Origin: Castellaniella sp034674885 | GTDB lineage: Bacteria > Pseudomonadota > Gammaproteobacteria > Burkholderiales > Burkholderiaceae_B | Direction of reading: 5' to 3' | Assembly: GCF_034674885.1 (NCBI RefSeq) | Contig: NZ_JAUCDS010000006.1 | Span: 1-64,000, forward strand | Length of the DNA: 64,000 nucleotides | In this document: positions 23,103 to 30,653 of the stretch, one piece after another | Layout: every line of letters begins with the position of its first letter | How positions within the stretch are numbered: the first letter of the stretch is position 1 | Notes under the pieces: model-generated | What the model saw: only the letters and a program-made list of their open reading frames with translations | Told to the model about the DNA's origin: nothing | The model's database searches: none | Program-made: the position numbers and the translations under genes

Positions 23103-24336
23103 ACAGGGATCCTTCAAGGTGCAAGATCAGACGGCTGGTTTTCAGGCCGGGACGGGTGCCCGGCGCATGTGACAGCACCGCCTGGCGCCAGGAGACGGAG
23201 TGCGCCAGGGGAATCAACAGTTCTGCGGAACGCAGGGGGCCTTCCACCTTCAGCGTCCGGTAGGCTAGGCGGGGCAGATCGGCCGGCGGCGGCAAGGCCC
23301 TGCCCTGAGCATCGAGCGGAGCAGGCACTGCCAGCGCCTGAGGCGTTTCCAGGCGCAAGGTAGTGAAGGCTGGCAGCACGGCCTGCAGGCCGCTGGCCCA
23401 ATCCCGGGCGACAAGGCGTGAAGCAGGCAAGCGGGCCGGGTCGGCCGGCTGCCCCGTCAAAGGCAGCGCCCAGGCAGCCTGAGCCCGGTCCAGGGCCGGA
23501 AATTCCAGTCGCCAGACGGCCGGCGCTGCCTGGAGCAGGCCGCGATTGTCGGCCTGCGGATCCAGGCGCCGGTATTCGCTGCGGCACAGCCAGCCGGCCC
23601 CAGCCCCCGGCTGGCAGCGGACCTGCTGCAACCCCCAACCGGCCAGGCGCGCCGGCTGATCGGACAGCGCCCGCAACAGGACCTGCGTCCCTGCCCCACC
23701 ATGCACCGGCTGCCGGGCCAGCACCTGCGCCAGGGCACGCTCCCAGGCCAGCCGATCATCCGCGCCGGCATCCACCGACTGCGCCCCTTGGGCGCCCCAC
23801 GTCCACCAGCCCGCCCCGGCCAGCAGGACCAGCGCCAGGATCAGCAGCAGACCACGCCGGCGGCCGACCCGGGTCAGCGGCGCGGCAGCGCCCGATAGCC
23901 GTGCCAGATCGCGCAACAGCGCCGTGCCATCTGCCTCCGGCAGAACCTGCAAGCGGGGATATGCCAGGCGCAAGGTATCCAGGGCCTGGTCCGCCAGACC
24001 GGCATCGGCGTAACCACGATCCGCCCGCGCCAGCACGGTGCCCTCGTGGCTGGCCAGCACGTGCCAGGTTTGCGGATCCAGGGCCACGACGCAGGCCACG
24101 GTGCCCTGAGGATGCTGGCGCGCCCAGAGTTCGGCAGCCGACCAGCAGGCCTGACGCATCGCCAGACCTCGAGCCAGCCCCAGGGCGGCGGGCGGGTTCC
24201 CCGAAAGCACCTGATGCGAAGCGCCCTCGCGGCGGGCCTGGGCGCGGGTGAGATCCGGTTCCCCCAGCACGGGCACCCAATCCATCCCGAAGACGAGCGG
24301 CACCTGATCGATCCAGACGAGACGCGCGGCCGGCAT
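23086..24336 (-). CDS. pilO: Type IVb pilus protein PilO (PilO2 type)
   Basis: A 416-residue bitopic inner-membrane protein. A cytoplasmic N-terminal domain (about 1-165) is followed by one strong membrane segment (GLLLILALVLLAGAGWWTWG, 165-184) and a long periplasmic domain. This layout and the position between the secretin and pilP identify the thin-pilus PilO, which is unrelated in size to the type IVa PilO. It probably connects the ATPase platform with the outer-membrane secretin. It starts three bases after the pilN stop and ends inside the pilP start region. Confidence 0.82.
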   Translation of the reverse strand: MPAARLVWIDQVPLVFGMDWVPVLGEPDLTRAQARREGASHQVLSGNPPAALGLARGLAMRQACWSAAELWARQHPQGTVACVVALDPQTWHVLASHEGTVLARADRGYADAGLADQALDTLRLAYPRLQVLPEADGTALLRDLARLSGAAAPLTRVGRRRGLLLILALVLLAGAGWWTWGAQGAQSVDAGADDRLAWERALAQVLARQPVHGGAGTQVLLRALSDQPARLAGWGLQQVRCQPGAGAGWLCRSEYRRLDPQADNRGLLQAAPAVWRLEFPALDRAQAAWALPLTGQPADPARLPASRLVARDWASGLQAVLPAFTTLRLETPQALAVPAPLDAQGRALPPPADLPRLAYRTLKVEGPLRSAELLIPLAHSVSWRQAVLSHAPGTRPGLKTSRLILHLEGSLYENRH

Positions 24337-24339
24337 GAT

Positions 24340-25935
24340 TCACAGCCCTTCTTCGACTTGGGCCGTGATGATCAGCACGGTAGCCAGGCGTTGCGACTGG
24401 ATCCGGTCCCCACCCCCCAGGATGGCGGGCAGCCCCGGATTCAGTCGCCGCTCGCTGGTTTCGGACTGCTGCCGGTCAAAGCCGGACACCACCAGCGGCT
24501 GCCCGGGCTGCAGGGCCAGCTGCTGCACGGTTCCATTGCCTTCGACAGTCAACTGCTGCAATTGCAGCGGGTTGTCCCGATCACCGAAAGTCACGGTCTT
24601 CAGCGGCTGCGCCACGGTATTGTCGTAGGCCAGCGACAGCAGGATCTGACCGTTTTCCTGGGCGTCCGGCACCACGGTCAGCAAGGACCCGACAGTTTCT
24701 TCTTTCTGGTTGACCGAAACGGCCGGCACGGCCAGGCCGTTGGCCCCTGAAATTGGGGTGGTTTCGACCCGATCAATATACGAGAACGTCGTGCGCACAG
24801 CGTGAGTCACAGGGCGACGGTTGATGGTTTGCATCGGGACGCTGCTGCGACGCACCAGGCGCACGGATTCGCCCAGCGCCTGGATGACCGCCTCGCTGCC
24901 CGTCATGGCCCCGTGGGTGACGCCGACGCCCAGCCGGCCCACCGGCCCGTTCGCCAGAGCAGGCACTGCCAGGCCGGCGGCCAGGCGCGCGCCGGAAAAC
25001 ACCACGTTCCAGTCCAGGCTGGCTTGCGCCTGATCGTTCAGGGCGACCGTCAGTTCTTCGAAGACCAGGCGCACCCGCCGTGTCAACGCCCGGTTTTCCT
25101 GATCCAGATAGGCGGCGATGCGATCCAGCACGTCCGGGATGTCTGTGACCACCACGGAAGCGCCGGCGCCGGATTCGGCCACCAGCAGGCCGGCGCGCGA
25201 CAGGAAGGGCTCGATGCGCGCCCGCACGGTCTTCATCACGTCCTGGTCGCCGCTGTGCAGCTGCGTGCTGGACGTGCTGATGAAGCCGCCGTCCGCCTGG
25301 CGGGACCCCAGGCCCAGCGAGGCCTGCGCCCGGGCGTCCAGCGTCAGGGCGCGGACATTGAAGACCCGCGTGTCGGTGCGAAAGAATTCGATGCGGCCCT
25401 GGGCATAGCGCCAGCGCACGCCCAGATGGGCGCACAGGCGGTCCAGGATCTGCGGCAAAGGCGCCGGGGTCGCGGCCAGATCGAAGGGCTGCTCGCCGTC
25501 CATGGACGACACGCCGCCCTGCCCCGCCATCTGGGCCAGCCGGGGCAGGAAGTGCCAGGCCGGCAACAGGGCGTCCGGTCGGACGTGCACCGGAATGCCG
25601 GTGACGGCGGAAATCCGCCGGGCGATCCGCCGCAGATCGTCCGTGCCGTCGGCAAACAGCAAGGTGGTGCGCACCTGGGCCCGCAAGGCGGGCGGCAGGG
25701 ACAATTCCCGCGCCAGTGGCTGCGCCCGCCCGGCTACCCAGGGTTTGTCGACGTCCTGCGCGGCCCGGCGCTGATCGGCATCGCTCAGGGAACGGGTGAA
25801 GCGTTCATGCCCCTGCTGGACCGTGCGATCCGCCTGGCGGTAGTGCTGGGCGGCCTCGCGCAGGCGTTCCTGCAAGGCGCAGCCCGACAGCGCCACCGTC
25901 GCCGCCAGCAGGCTGATCGTCAGGCGCGGGATCAT
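24340..25935 (-). CDS. pilN: Type IVb pilus outer-membrane secretin (PilN)
   Basis: A 531-residue secretin lipoprotein. The lipobox is VALSGC with the acylated cysteine near residue 19. A PilN/N-domain region follows (TLLFADGTDDLRRIARRISA, the STN-like fold near 100-160), then the secretin core in the last 250 residues, with RVRLVFEELTVALNDQAQAS, the lip VETTPISGANGLAVPAVSV and the terminal beta signature RLNPGLPAILGGGDRIQSQ. It forms the outer-membrane channel for the pilus. No separate pilotin gene is seen; as a lipoprotein it may self-localise. It overlaps the pilL-like stop by four bases (ATGA). Confidence 0.92.
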   Translation of the reverse strand: MIPRLTISLLAATVALSGCALQERLREAAQHYRQADRTVQQGHERFTRSLSDADQRRAAQDVDKPWVAGRAQPLARELSLPPALRAQVRTTLLFADGTDDLRRIARRISAVTGIPVHVRPDALLPAWHFLPRLAQMAGQGGVSSMDGEQPFDLAATPAPLPQILDRLCAHLGVRWRYAQGRIEFFRTDTRVFNVRALTLDARAQASLGLGSRQADGGFISTSSTQLHSGDQDVMKTVRARIEPFLSRAGLLVAESGAGASVVVTDIPDVLDRIAAYLDQENRALTRRVRLVFEELTVALNDQAQASLDWNVVFSGARLAAGLAVPALANGPVGRLGVGVTHGAMTGSEAVIQALGESVRLVRRSSVPMQTINRRPVTHAVRTTFSYIDRVETTPISGANGLAVPAVSVNQKEETVGSLLTVVPDAQENGQILLSLAYDNTVAQPLKTVTFGDRDNPLQLQQLTVEGNGTVQQLALQPGQPLVVSGFDRQQSETSERRLNPGLPAILGGGDRIQSQRLATVLIITAQVEEGL

Positions 25936-26810
25936 GATTCGCCTCCTGGCGCCTGGGTGCGATCACAGCGCTGCGCCAACGGCACGACCCTGAGCACCTG
26001 ATTGGCATAGAAGCAGGGCTGGACTGGCCGATCCCCCAGTTCCGTGGCGGCCAGCAGGCTGCGGACCGCCGGCCGGAAGGCATCGCCGAAGGCAGCCGAT
26101 CCGGCCAATGGAATATCCACGTCCACCGCCCAGTGCTCGGCCTCGAAGGTCCAGCCGGCCAGACCGGCCCAACGGGCCAGCGCCCGGCGCACATTGCCAT
26201 CGGCCGGCGTGACCTGGAAGGGGCGCGACACCGGGACCACCAGGGCTGGCGGCGCGCTGGCAGCCGGGACGCGCCTGGCCGCTGCGACAACGGGAGGCGG
26301 GCGCCTGGCTGGAACCGGGTCGACGGTTGGGGACGGAACCGCAGGCTCTGGAAGCGCCGGGCGATGCTCTGCTGCGGACGCCGCCGGATCTGCGGCGACG
26401 GTCATCGAGGGAACCGGAATGGGCGCGGGGGCCGGGGCCGGGGCCGTATCCACACCCACCACCCGCCGCGCCTCGGCCTGCAGCAGGCCGCCACGCATCA
26501 GCAGGTGGTCCGGCACCCCGCGCAGCACCAGGTAATCGCCCTCGCGGCGTGCCCGCAACAGGCGGTCCCCGGCAGCGGATCGGGCAAACAGCGCCGGGGC
26601 GGGTTGGCCCGCCGGATACTGCAGCCAGGTGTCACGCCCGTCGTCAAACACCTGCAGAGGCGCCAGATCGGCATCCCCCGACAGCCGCCAGTCGAAGTGA
26701 TAGCGCCCCACGGACGGCCCCGCCCATTCGCGCCACCACGCCCCGTCATTGGTCGTGACGCAGCCCGCCAGACCCAGCACCAGCCCCGCCACCCCCAGTA
26801 TCCTGACCAT
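25932..26810 (-). CDS. pilL: PilL-like lipoprotein with TcpQ-type C-terminal domain
   Basis: A 292-residue lipoprotein, first gene of the pil operon. The lipobox is LGLAGC (acylated cysteine at residue 17). Residues about 35-115 contain LQVFDDGRDTWLQYPAGQ, which resembles the N-terminal TrbG/VirB9 domain of secretion channels. A long Ala/Pro linker (APAPAPIPVP and PARRPPPVVAA) leads to the C-terminal domain, about 205-285, resembling TcpQ/PilL (TPADGNVRRALARWAGLAGW, ending FYANQVLRVVP). It is expected in the periplasm or outer membrane, helping secretin assembly. Plasmid PilL proteins share the C-terminal part. The TrbG-like resemblance is by eye and needs profile confirmation. Confidence 0.75.
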   Translation of the reverse strand: MVRILGVAGLVLGLAGCVTTNDGAWWREWAGPSVGRYHFDWRLSGDADLAPLQVFDDGRDTWLQYPAGQPAPALFARSAAGDRLLRARREGDYLVLRGVPDHLLMRGGLLQAEARRVVGVDTAPAPAPAPIPVPSMTVAADPAASAAEHRPALPEPAVPSPTVDPVPARRPPPVVAAARRVPAASAPPALVVPVSRPFQVTPADGNVRRALARWAGLAGWTFEAEHWAVDVDIPLAGSAAFGDAFRPAVRSLLAATELGDRPVQPCFYANQVLRVVPLAQRCDRTQAPGGES

Positions 26811-26848
26811 GCCGCTTCTCCAAGAATCGCCCTGGATGCGGCAGACCC

Positions 26849-26882
26849 AAAAAAGGCGCCGGATTCAGGGAATCAGGCGCCT
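26849..26882 (-). terminator. Terminator after the solute-binding-protein gene
   Basis: On the minus strand AGGCGCC-TGATTC pairs with GAATCC-GGCGCCT and the hairpin is followed by TTTTTT. It lies 71 bases after the stop of the binding-protein gene and 39 bases before the pilL-like ATG, so it separates the two transcription units. The pil promoter must lie in or after this hairpin; I cannot identify it with confidence. Confidence 0.85.
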
Positions 26883-26952
26883 ATGGTGGCCTGGCGGACG
26901 GGACGCCGCCAGACTGGGAAGTACGAACGGATAAAAACGTCCCGGTGAAGTC

Positions 26953-28269
26953 CTATCGCTGGCGGGCCAGCCGATTGCCCTCGGCCGAAGCCGCATTCAG
27001 GGCGGTGACGGCCGGTTCCTGGCCATCCAGGGCCGAGGTCAGGATCTGCTGGAAGCGCGAGCGGATGGCCGGGTAATTGTGAATGCGGAAACCCTGCGCG
27101 GTCACGGCTGCACGCCCCGCATACACGGCCACCAGATTGCGCCACTGGCCCAGGTTCTGGTAGTAGCTGGGCGGTGTATCGTCGAAGGCGGCCTGGGTCA
27201 GGGGCAGGTAGCCGGTCTGCTGGTACCAGCTGCTGGCCTGCTGGGGCTGGGCCATCCAGCCCAGGAAGGCCGCTGCGGCATCGGTTACGGGTTTGGGCGA
27301 TTTCATGACCCACAGCCCCGCGCCACTGACAAAGGGGTTGCCGGGGACCTTGGTGACTTCGGGGTAGTACGGCAGGCCGGACACGGAATAGCGCAGCTTG
27401 CGCTGGTCGTTGAATTCGCCGATGTGGCCGGAGCTGGACATCATGACCGCGCATTCACCCTGGGCGAAGCGGCTGACGGAACGCATGCCGGCGTCCGGGC
27501 GCACCATGATTTCGGATCGCACCCAACTGATCATCAGCGACAGGTGGCGCACGTAGGTGACGTCGAAAGAGAAGCTGGGCAGGCCCTTGGCCTTCAGGCC
27601 GTTATCGGCGCTGGCGTACAACTGGTTGTTGACCGCCGCCAGGTTCTCCAGGTTGATCGAAACCGGCAGGTCCGACGTCAGCGGGCATTTGCGCGAACCT
27701 TTATTGGCCAGGCTGACCAGCTGACCCTGCAAGTCCATCCAGGTACGCTGCGGCGCAGCCGGCACCAGGCCCGCTTTCTTGAAGGCATCCTGGTTGTAGT
27801 ACATGACCGGTACTTCCAGCATCGCCGGGAAGGCCATCAGGCGGCCCTTGGCGTCGTGGATGAAAGCATTGTCGGACGACACGAACCAGCGCACGCCCTT
27901 CAGGGGTCCTGCCTTTTCCAGGGTGTACAGGGGCTGCACGTAGGATCGCTGGGAAATGTCTTCCAGCGTGTGGCTGTCGCCCAGCTGCGCCAGGGCCGGC
28001 AGGGTCTTGGAATTCGCGGCGGCATCCAGCGCCTGATTCAGGGCTTCGGGCGTGTCGAACGTGCGGACCTTGACCTGCACGTCGGACTGGCTGCGGTTGT
28101 AGGCCTTGACCAACGACTGGAAGGCATCGGCATTGTGGCCATCCAGGCTGATCCACACCGGCACGTCGGTGGCCGCCCAGGCCGGCATCGCCACGACGGC
28201 CGCAGCCAGCGCGCAAGCAGCGTGATACCCCGGACGACCGGCGCCGGAACCAAAGGGGAAATTCATCAT
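26953..28269 (-). CDS. UgpB/MalE-type ABC solute-binding protein (orphan)
   Basis: A 438-residue exported binding protein with a signal peptide (CALAAAVVAMPAWAATDVP, cleavage likely after AWA near residue 32). It shows the family 1 layout seen in the glycerol-3-phosphate binding protein UgpB: SLVKAYNRSQSDVQVKVRTF, ALAQLGDSHTLEDISQRSYV, the AFPAMLEVPVMYYNQDAFKKAG segment at about 150-170, and GLWVMKSP near 320. No permease or ATPase gene is adjacent; the operon continues from dadA and the ferredoxin-reductase upstream, four bases away. Glycerol-3-phosphate or a related phosphodiester is possible, but the substrate is not shown by the sequence. Confidence 0.82.
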   Translation of the reverse strand: MMNFPFGSGAGRPGYHAACALAAAVVAMPAWAATDVPVWISLDGHNADAFQSLVKAYNRSQSDVQVKVRTFDTPEALNQALDAAANSKTLPALAQLGDSHTLEDISQRSYVQPLYTLEKAGPLKGVRWFVSSDNAFIHDAKGRLMAFPAMLEVPVMYYNQDAFKKAGLVPAAPQRTWMDLQGQLVSLANKGSRKCPLTSDLPVSINLENLAAVNNQLYASADNGLKAKGLPSFSFDVTYVRHLSLMISWVRSEIMVRPDAGMRSVSRFAQGECAVMMSSSGHIGEFNDQRKLRYSVSGLPYYPEVTKVPGNPFVSGAGLWVMKSPKPVTDAAAAFLGWMAQPQQASSWYQQTGYLPLTQAAFDDTPPSYYQNLGQWRNLVAVYAGRAAVTAQGFRIHNYPAIRSRFQQILTSALDGQEPAVTALNAASAEGNRLARQR

Positions 28270-28272
28270 GAA

Positions 28273-29526
28273 TCAATCCAAAAAAGGAAATCGAATGTCG
28301 GGTGTGCGTCCTGAGACCAGATCGGCCAGGACCCTGCCAGAGCCTGCGCCCATGGTCCAGCCCAGGCTGCCGTGTCCTGTGTTCAGGTACAGGTTGCGGA
28401 TGCGCGAACGCCCGATCAACGGCACATTGGAGGGTGTCGTCGGACGCAGGCCTGACCAGAACTGAACATTATCAAAATCAAGGGCGCTTGGGAACAGGGA
28501 TCGAGCGTGCTGCGCGAGCTGATTGCAACGGCGCGTATCCAGGGCGCGGGAATAACCGCCGATTTCCGCCGTTCCGGCCACGCGCAGGCGATCGCCCAGG
28601 CGCGAGGTGACGATCTTGGCTTCCTGGTCGACCAGGCTGACCACCGGCGCGGCGGCCGGATCACGCAGGCGAAAAGTGGCCGAGTACCCCTTGGCTGGCC
28701 AGACCGGGCAGGAAACCCCCAGCGGACCCAGCAGCATCGGGCTGTAGCTGCCCAGGGCCACGACGTAGGCGTCGGCATGCAGGGATCGGAAGAAGCCGTC
28801 GGGCTCCACCAATTCAGCCACGGAAATGCGGCCATTGACCGGCACCAGCCGATTGACCCGCGTGTTGAAGCGAAACGTGACGCCCGCCGCCTGCGCCCGT
28901 TCGGCCAGCGCGCGCGTGAACAGGTGCACGTCGCCGGACTCGTCATCCGCCGTGAAATCGCCGCCCACGATGGGGTCGCGCGCCGCTGCCAGGGCAGGTT
29001 CGATTCGCAGGACTTCGGCGGCGTCCACGGCGCGGCGGTCCACCCCCAGATCACGCATCAGGGCAGAGCTGGCCTGCGCGTACTCGAATTCGCGCGGGTC
29101 GCGGTAGAACGCCAGGATGCCGCGTTCCAGATGGTTGTACTCGATGCCCAGCTCGGTGCGCAGTTCGCGCAGCGTAGCGCGACTGTACTGCGCCAGCGAC
29201 ACCATGGCCCGCAGATTGGCGGCGAATCGCGGCGCCCGGCATTCGTACAGGTAGCGGGCGCACCACAGCCACTGGCGCGGATTCAGGCGCGGGCTGACGC
29301 GCAATGGCGCATCCGCCTTGCCGATCCAGCGCAGGACTTTCTTCAGGGTATGAACGCTGGCCCAGGGCTCGGCATAGCAGACCGAAATCTGGCCGCCATT
29401 GGCGCGACTGGTTTCCAGCGCCGCTCCTGCGCGCCGGTCGATGACTTCGACTTCATGACCCGCGCGCGCCAACCACCAGGCGCTGGACACCCCGATGATG
29501 CCCGCGCCGAACACCGCGATTTTCAT
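28273..29526 (-). CDS. dadA: DadA-family FAD-dependent D-amino acid dehydrogenase
   Basis: A 417-residue DAO-fold flavoprotein. The N-terminal dinucleotide motif GAGIIGVSSAWWLARAGHEV (residues 8-27) is followed by RRAGAALETSRANGGQ, a DadA signature near 31-46, and the C-terminal FAD motif LYLNTGHGSLGWTMGAGSG near 385-403. DadA oxidises D-amino acids to oxo-acids and passes electrons to a membrane acceptor. The ATG at 29526 overlaps the stop of the ferredoxin-reductase fusion (ATGA), and the binding-protein gene follows at once. No alanine racemase (dadX) is present, so a role other than D-alanine catabolism is possible. Confidence 0.88.
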   Translation of the reverse strand: MKIAVFGAGIIGVSSAWWLARAGHEVEVIDRRAGAALETSRANGGQISVCYAEPWASVHTLKKVLRWIGKADAPLRVSPRLNPRQWLWCARYLYECRAPRFAANLRAMVSLAQYSRATLRELRTELGIEYNHLERGILAFYRDPREFEYAQASSALMRDLGVDRRAVDAAEVLRIEPALAAARDPIVGGDFTADDESGDVHLFTRALAERAQAAGVTFRFNTRVNRLVPVNGRISVAELVEPDGFFRSLHADAYVVALGSYSPMLLGPLGVSCPVWPAKGYSATFRLRDPAAAPVVSLVDQEAKIVTSRLGDRLRVAGTAEIGGYSRALDTRRCNQLAQHARSLFPSALDFDNVQFWSGLRPTTPSNVPLIGRSRIRNLYLNTGHGSLGWTMGAGSGRVLADLVSGRTPDIRFPFLD

Positions 29527-30566
29527 GCCTGGACCTCGGCCCGGTCAGCTTCGGACGTAAAGGCGTCCGCGTAGAACGACTGGGCCGGCAGGCCGCGCTC
29601 GCGCACGAAGTCGTGGCGCGCGGCCTCGACCATGGCCGGAGCCCCGCAGGCATAGACCTGATGGCCGGACAGATCCGGGAAATCGGCCATGACGGCACGA
29701 TGCACCCAGCCATCGCGCCCGGACCAGGCATCCTCGGGCAAGGCCTCGGACACCACTGGCACGAAGCGGAAACCCGGCCATTGATCCTGCCAGGCACGCG
29801 CCAGATCCGCCTGGTACAGGTCGGCAGGCCGCCGACCGCCCCAGTACAGCACGGCCTGCCGGCGGTCGCCGCGCATCAGCATGCCTTCGATCATGGCCTT
29901 GATGGGGGCAAAGCCCGTGCCGCTGGCCAGGAAGACAATAGGCCGGTCGTCATCGCGCAGGAAGAACGACCCCAGGGGACCTTCGATGCGCAGGATGTCG
30001 CGGGCTTTCAAGGGCTCGTCGCCCGCACCGAAGACGCGGTCGGTGAACAGCCCCCCCGGCATATGGCGCACGTGCAGCTGGACTCGATGATCCTGCACCT
30101 GGGCGCAGGCCATGGAATAACTGCGCCGCCGGCCGTCCTTGAACAGGAATTCCAGGTACTGCCCGGGCTGGAAGCGGAAGGCCTCGGCCGAAGGCAGCTG
30201 CAGTGTCATTTCCACGACATCGGGAGCCAGCGCCGTCAGGGCCTGCACGCGCACCGGCATCTTGCGCACGACGATGTCGCCGCTCATGCGGACCTCTTCG
30301 GCCTCGATCACCACGTCGGAAGACGGTTTCGCCTGGCACAGCAAGGTATAGCCCCGGGCCAGGTCGCCGGGGTCCAGGATCCGCGCCGGGGCGGGCCCGG
30401 CGTCGTAGCTGCCCGACACCACCCGCCCCCGGCAGGTGGAACACGTGCCGTTGCGGCAGCTGTAGGGCAGGACCATGCCGGATGCCAGGGCGGCATCCAG
30501 GATGGTCTGTCCGGGTTCGACCGCGAAATCCCGACCAGCCGGCTGCACCGAGACCTTGAAACTCAT
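29523..30566 (-). CDS. 2Fe-2S ferredoxin / NAD(P)H oxidoreductase fusion
   Basis: A 347-residue electron-transfer protein. Residues 1-90 are a plant-type ferredoxin with C37, C42, C45 and C77 as cluster ligands (CRNGTCSTC plus LLCQAK). Residues about 100-345 are a ferredoxin-NADP reductase module with FAD motif RRSYSMA, phosphate motif GGLFTDRVF and NAD(P) motif FLASGTGFAPIKAMIE, ending YACGAPAMVEAA. The order matches CDP-6-deoxy-delta-3,4-glucoseen reductase-like proteins and oxygenase reductases. The ATG at 30566 is preferred to one 24 bases upstream. No oxygenase gene lies nearby; dadA overlaps it, so DadA may be its partner. That pairing is inference. Confidence 0.87.
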   Translation of the reverse strand: MSFKVSVQPAGRDFAVEPGQTILDAALASGMVLPYSCRNGTCSTCRGRVVSGSYDAGPAPARILDPGDLARGYTLLCQAKPSSDVVIEAEEVRMSGDIVVRKMPVRVQALTALAPDVVEMTLQLPSAEAFRFQPGQYLEFLFKDGRRRSYSMACAQVQDHRVQLHVRHMPGGLFTDRVFGAGDEPLKARDILRIEGPLGSFFLRDDDRPIVFLASGTGFAPIKAMIEGMLMRGDRRQAVLYWGGRRPADLYQADLARAWQDQWPGFRFVPVVSEALPEDAWSGRDGWVHRAVMADFPDLSGHQVYACGAPAMVEAARHDFVRERGLPAQSFYADAFTSEADRAEVQA

Positions 30567-30653
30567 GACGGATTCCAAAAACGTGGACAAACCATCATTT
30601 TATCGCCGGCCCGCCTCAGCAGTGGCGGCAGGCCGGACGATCAGCCGACGCCG

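Noticed and set aside
26410..26470. Short tandem repeat in the pilL-like gene (GGGGCC-type triplet runs)
   Set aside because: It encodes the Ala/Pro linker of the protein and is a codon-level repeat, not a phase-variation tract or array.
29523..30566. Deoxysugar biosynthesis (CDP-glucoseen reductase) role for the ferredoxin-reductase fusion
   Set aside because: Only the domain order matches; no nucleotide-sugar genes are nearby, so that specific name is not supported.
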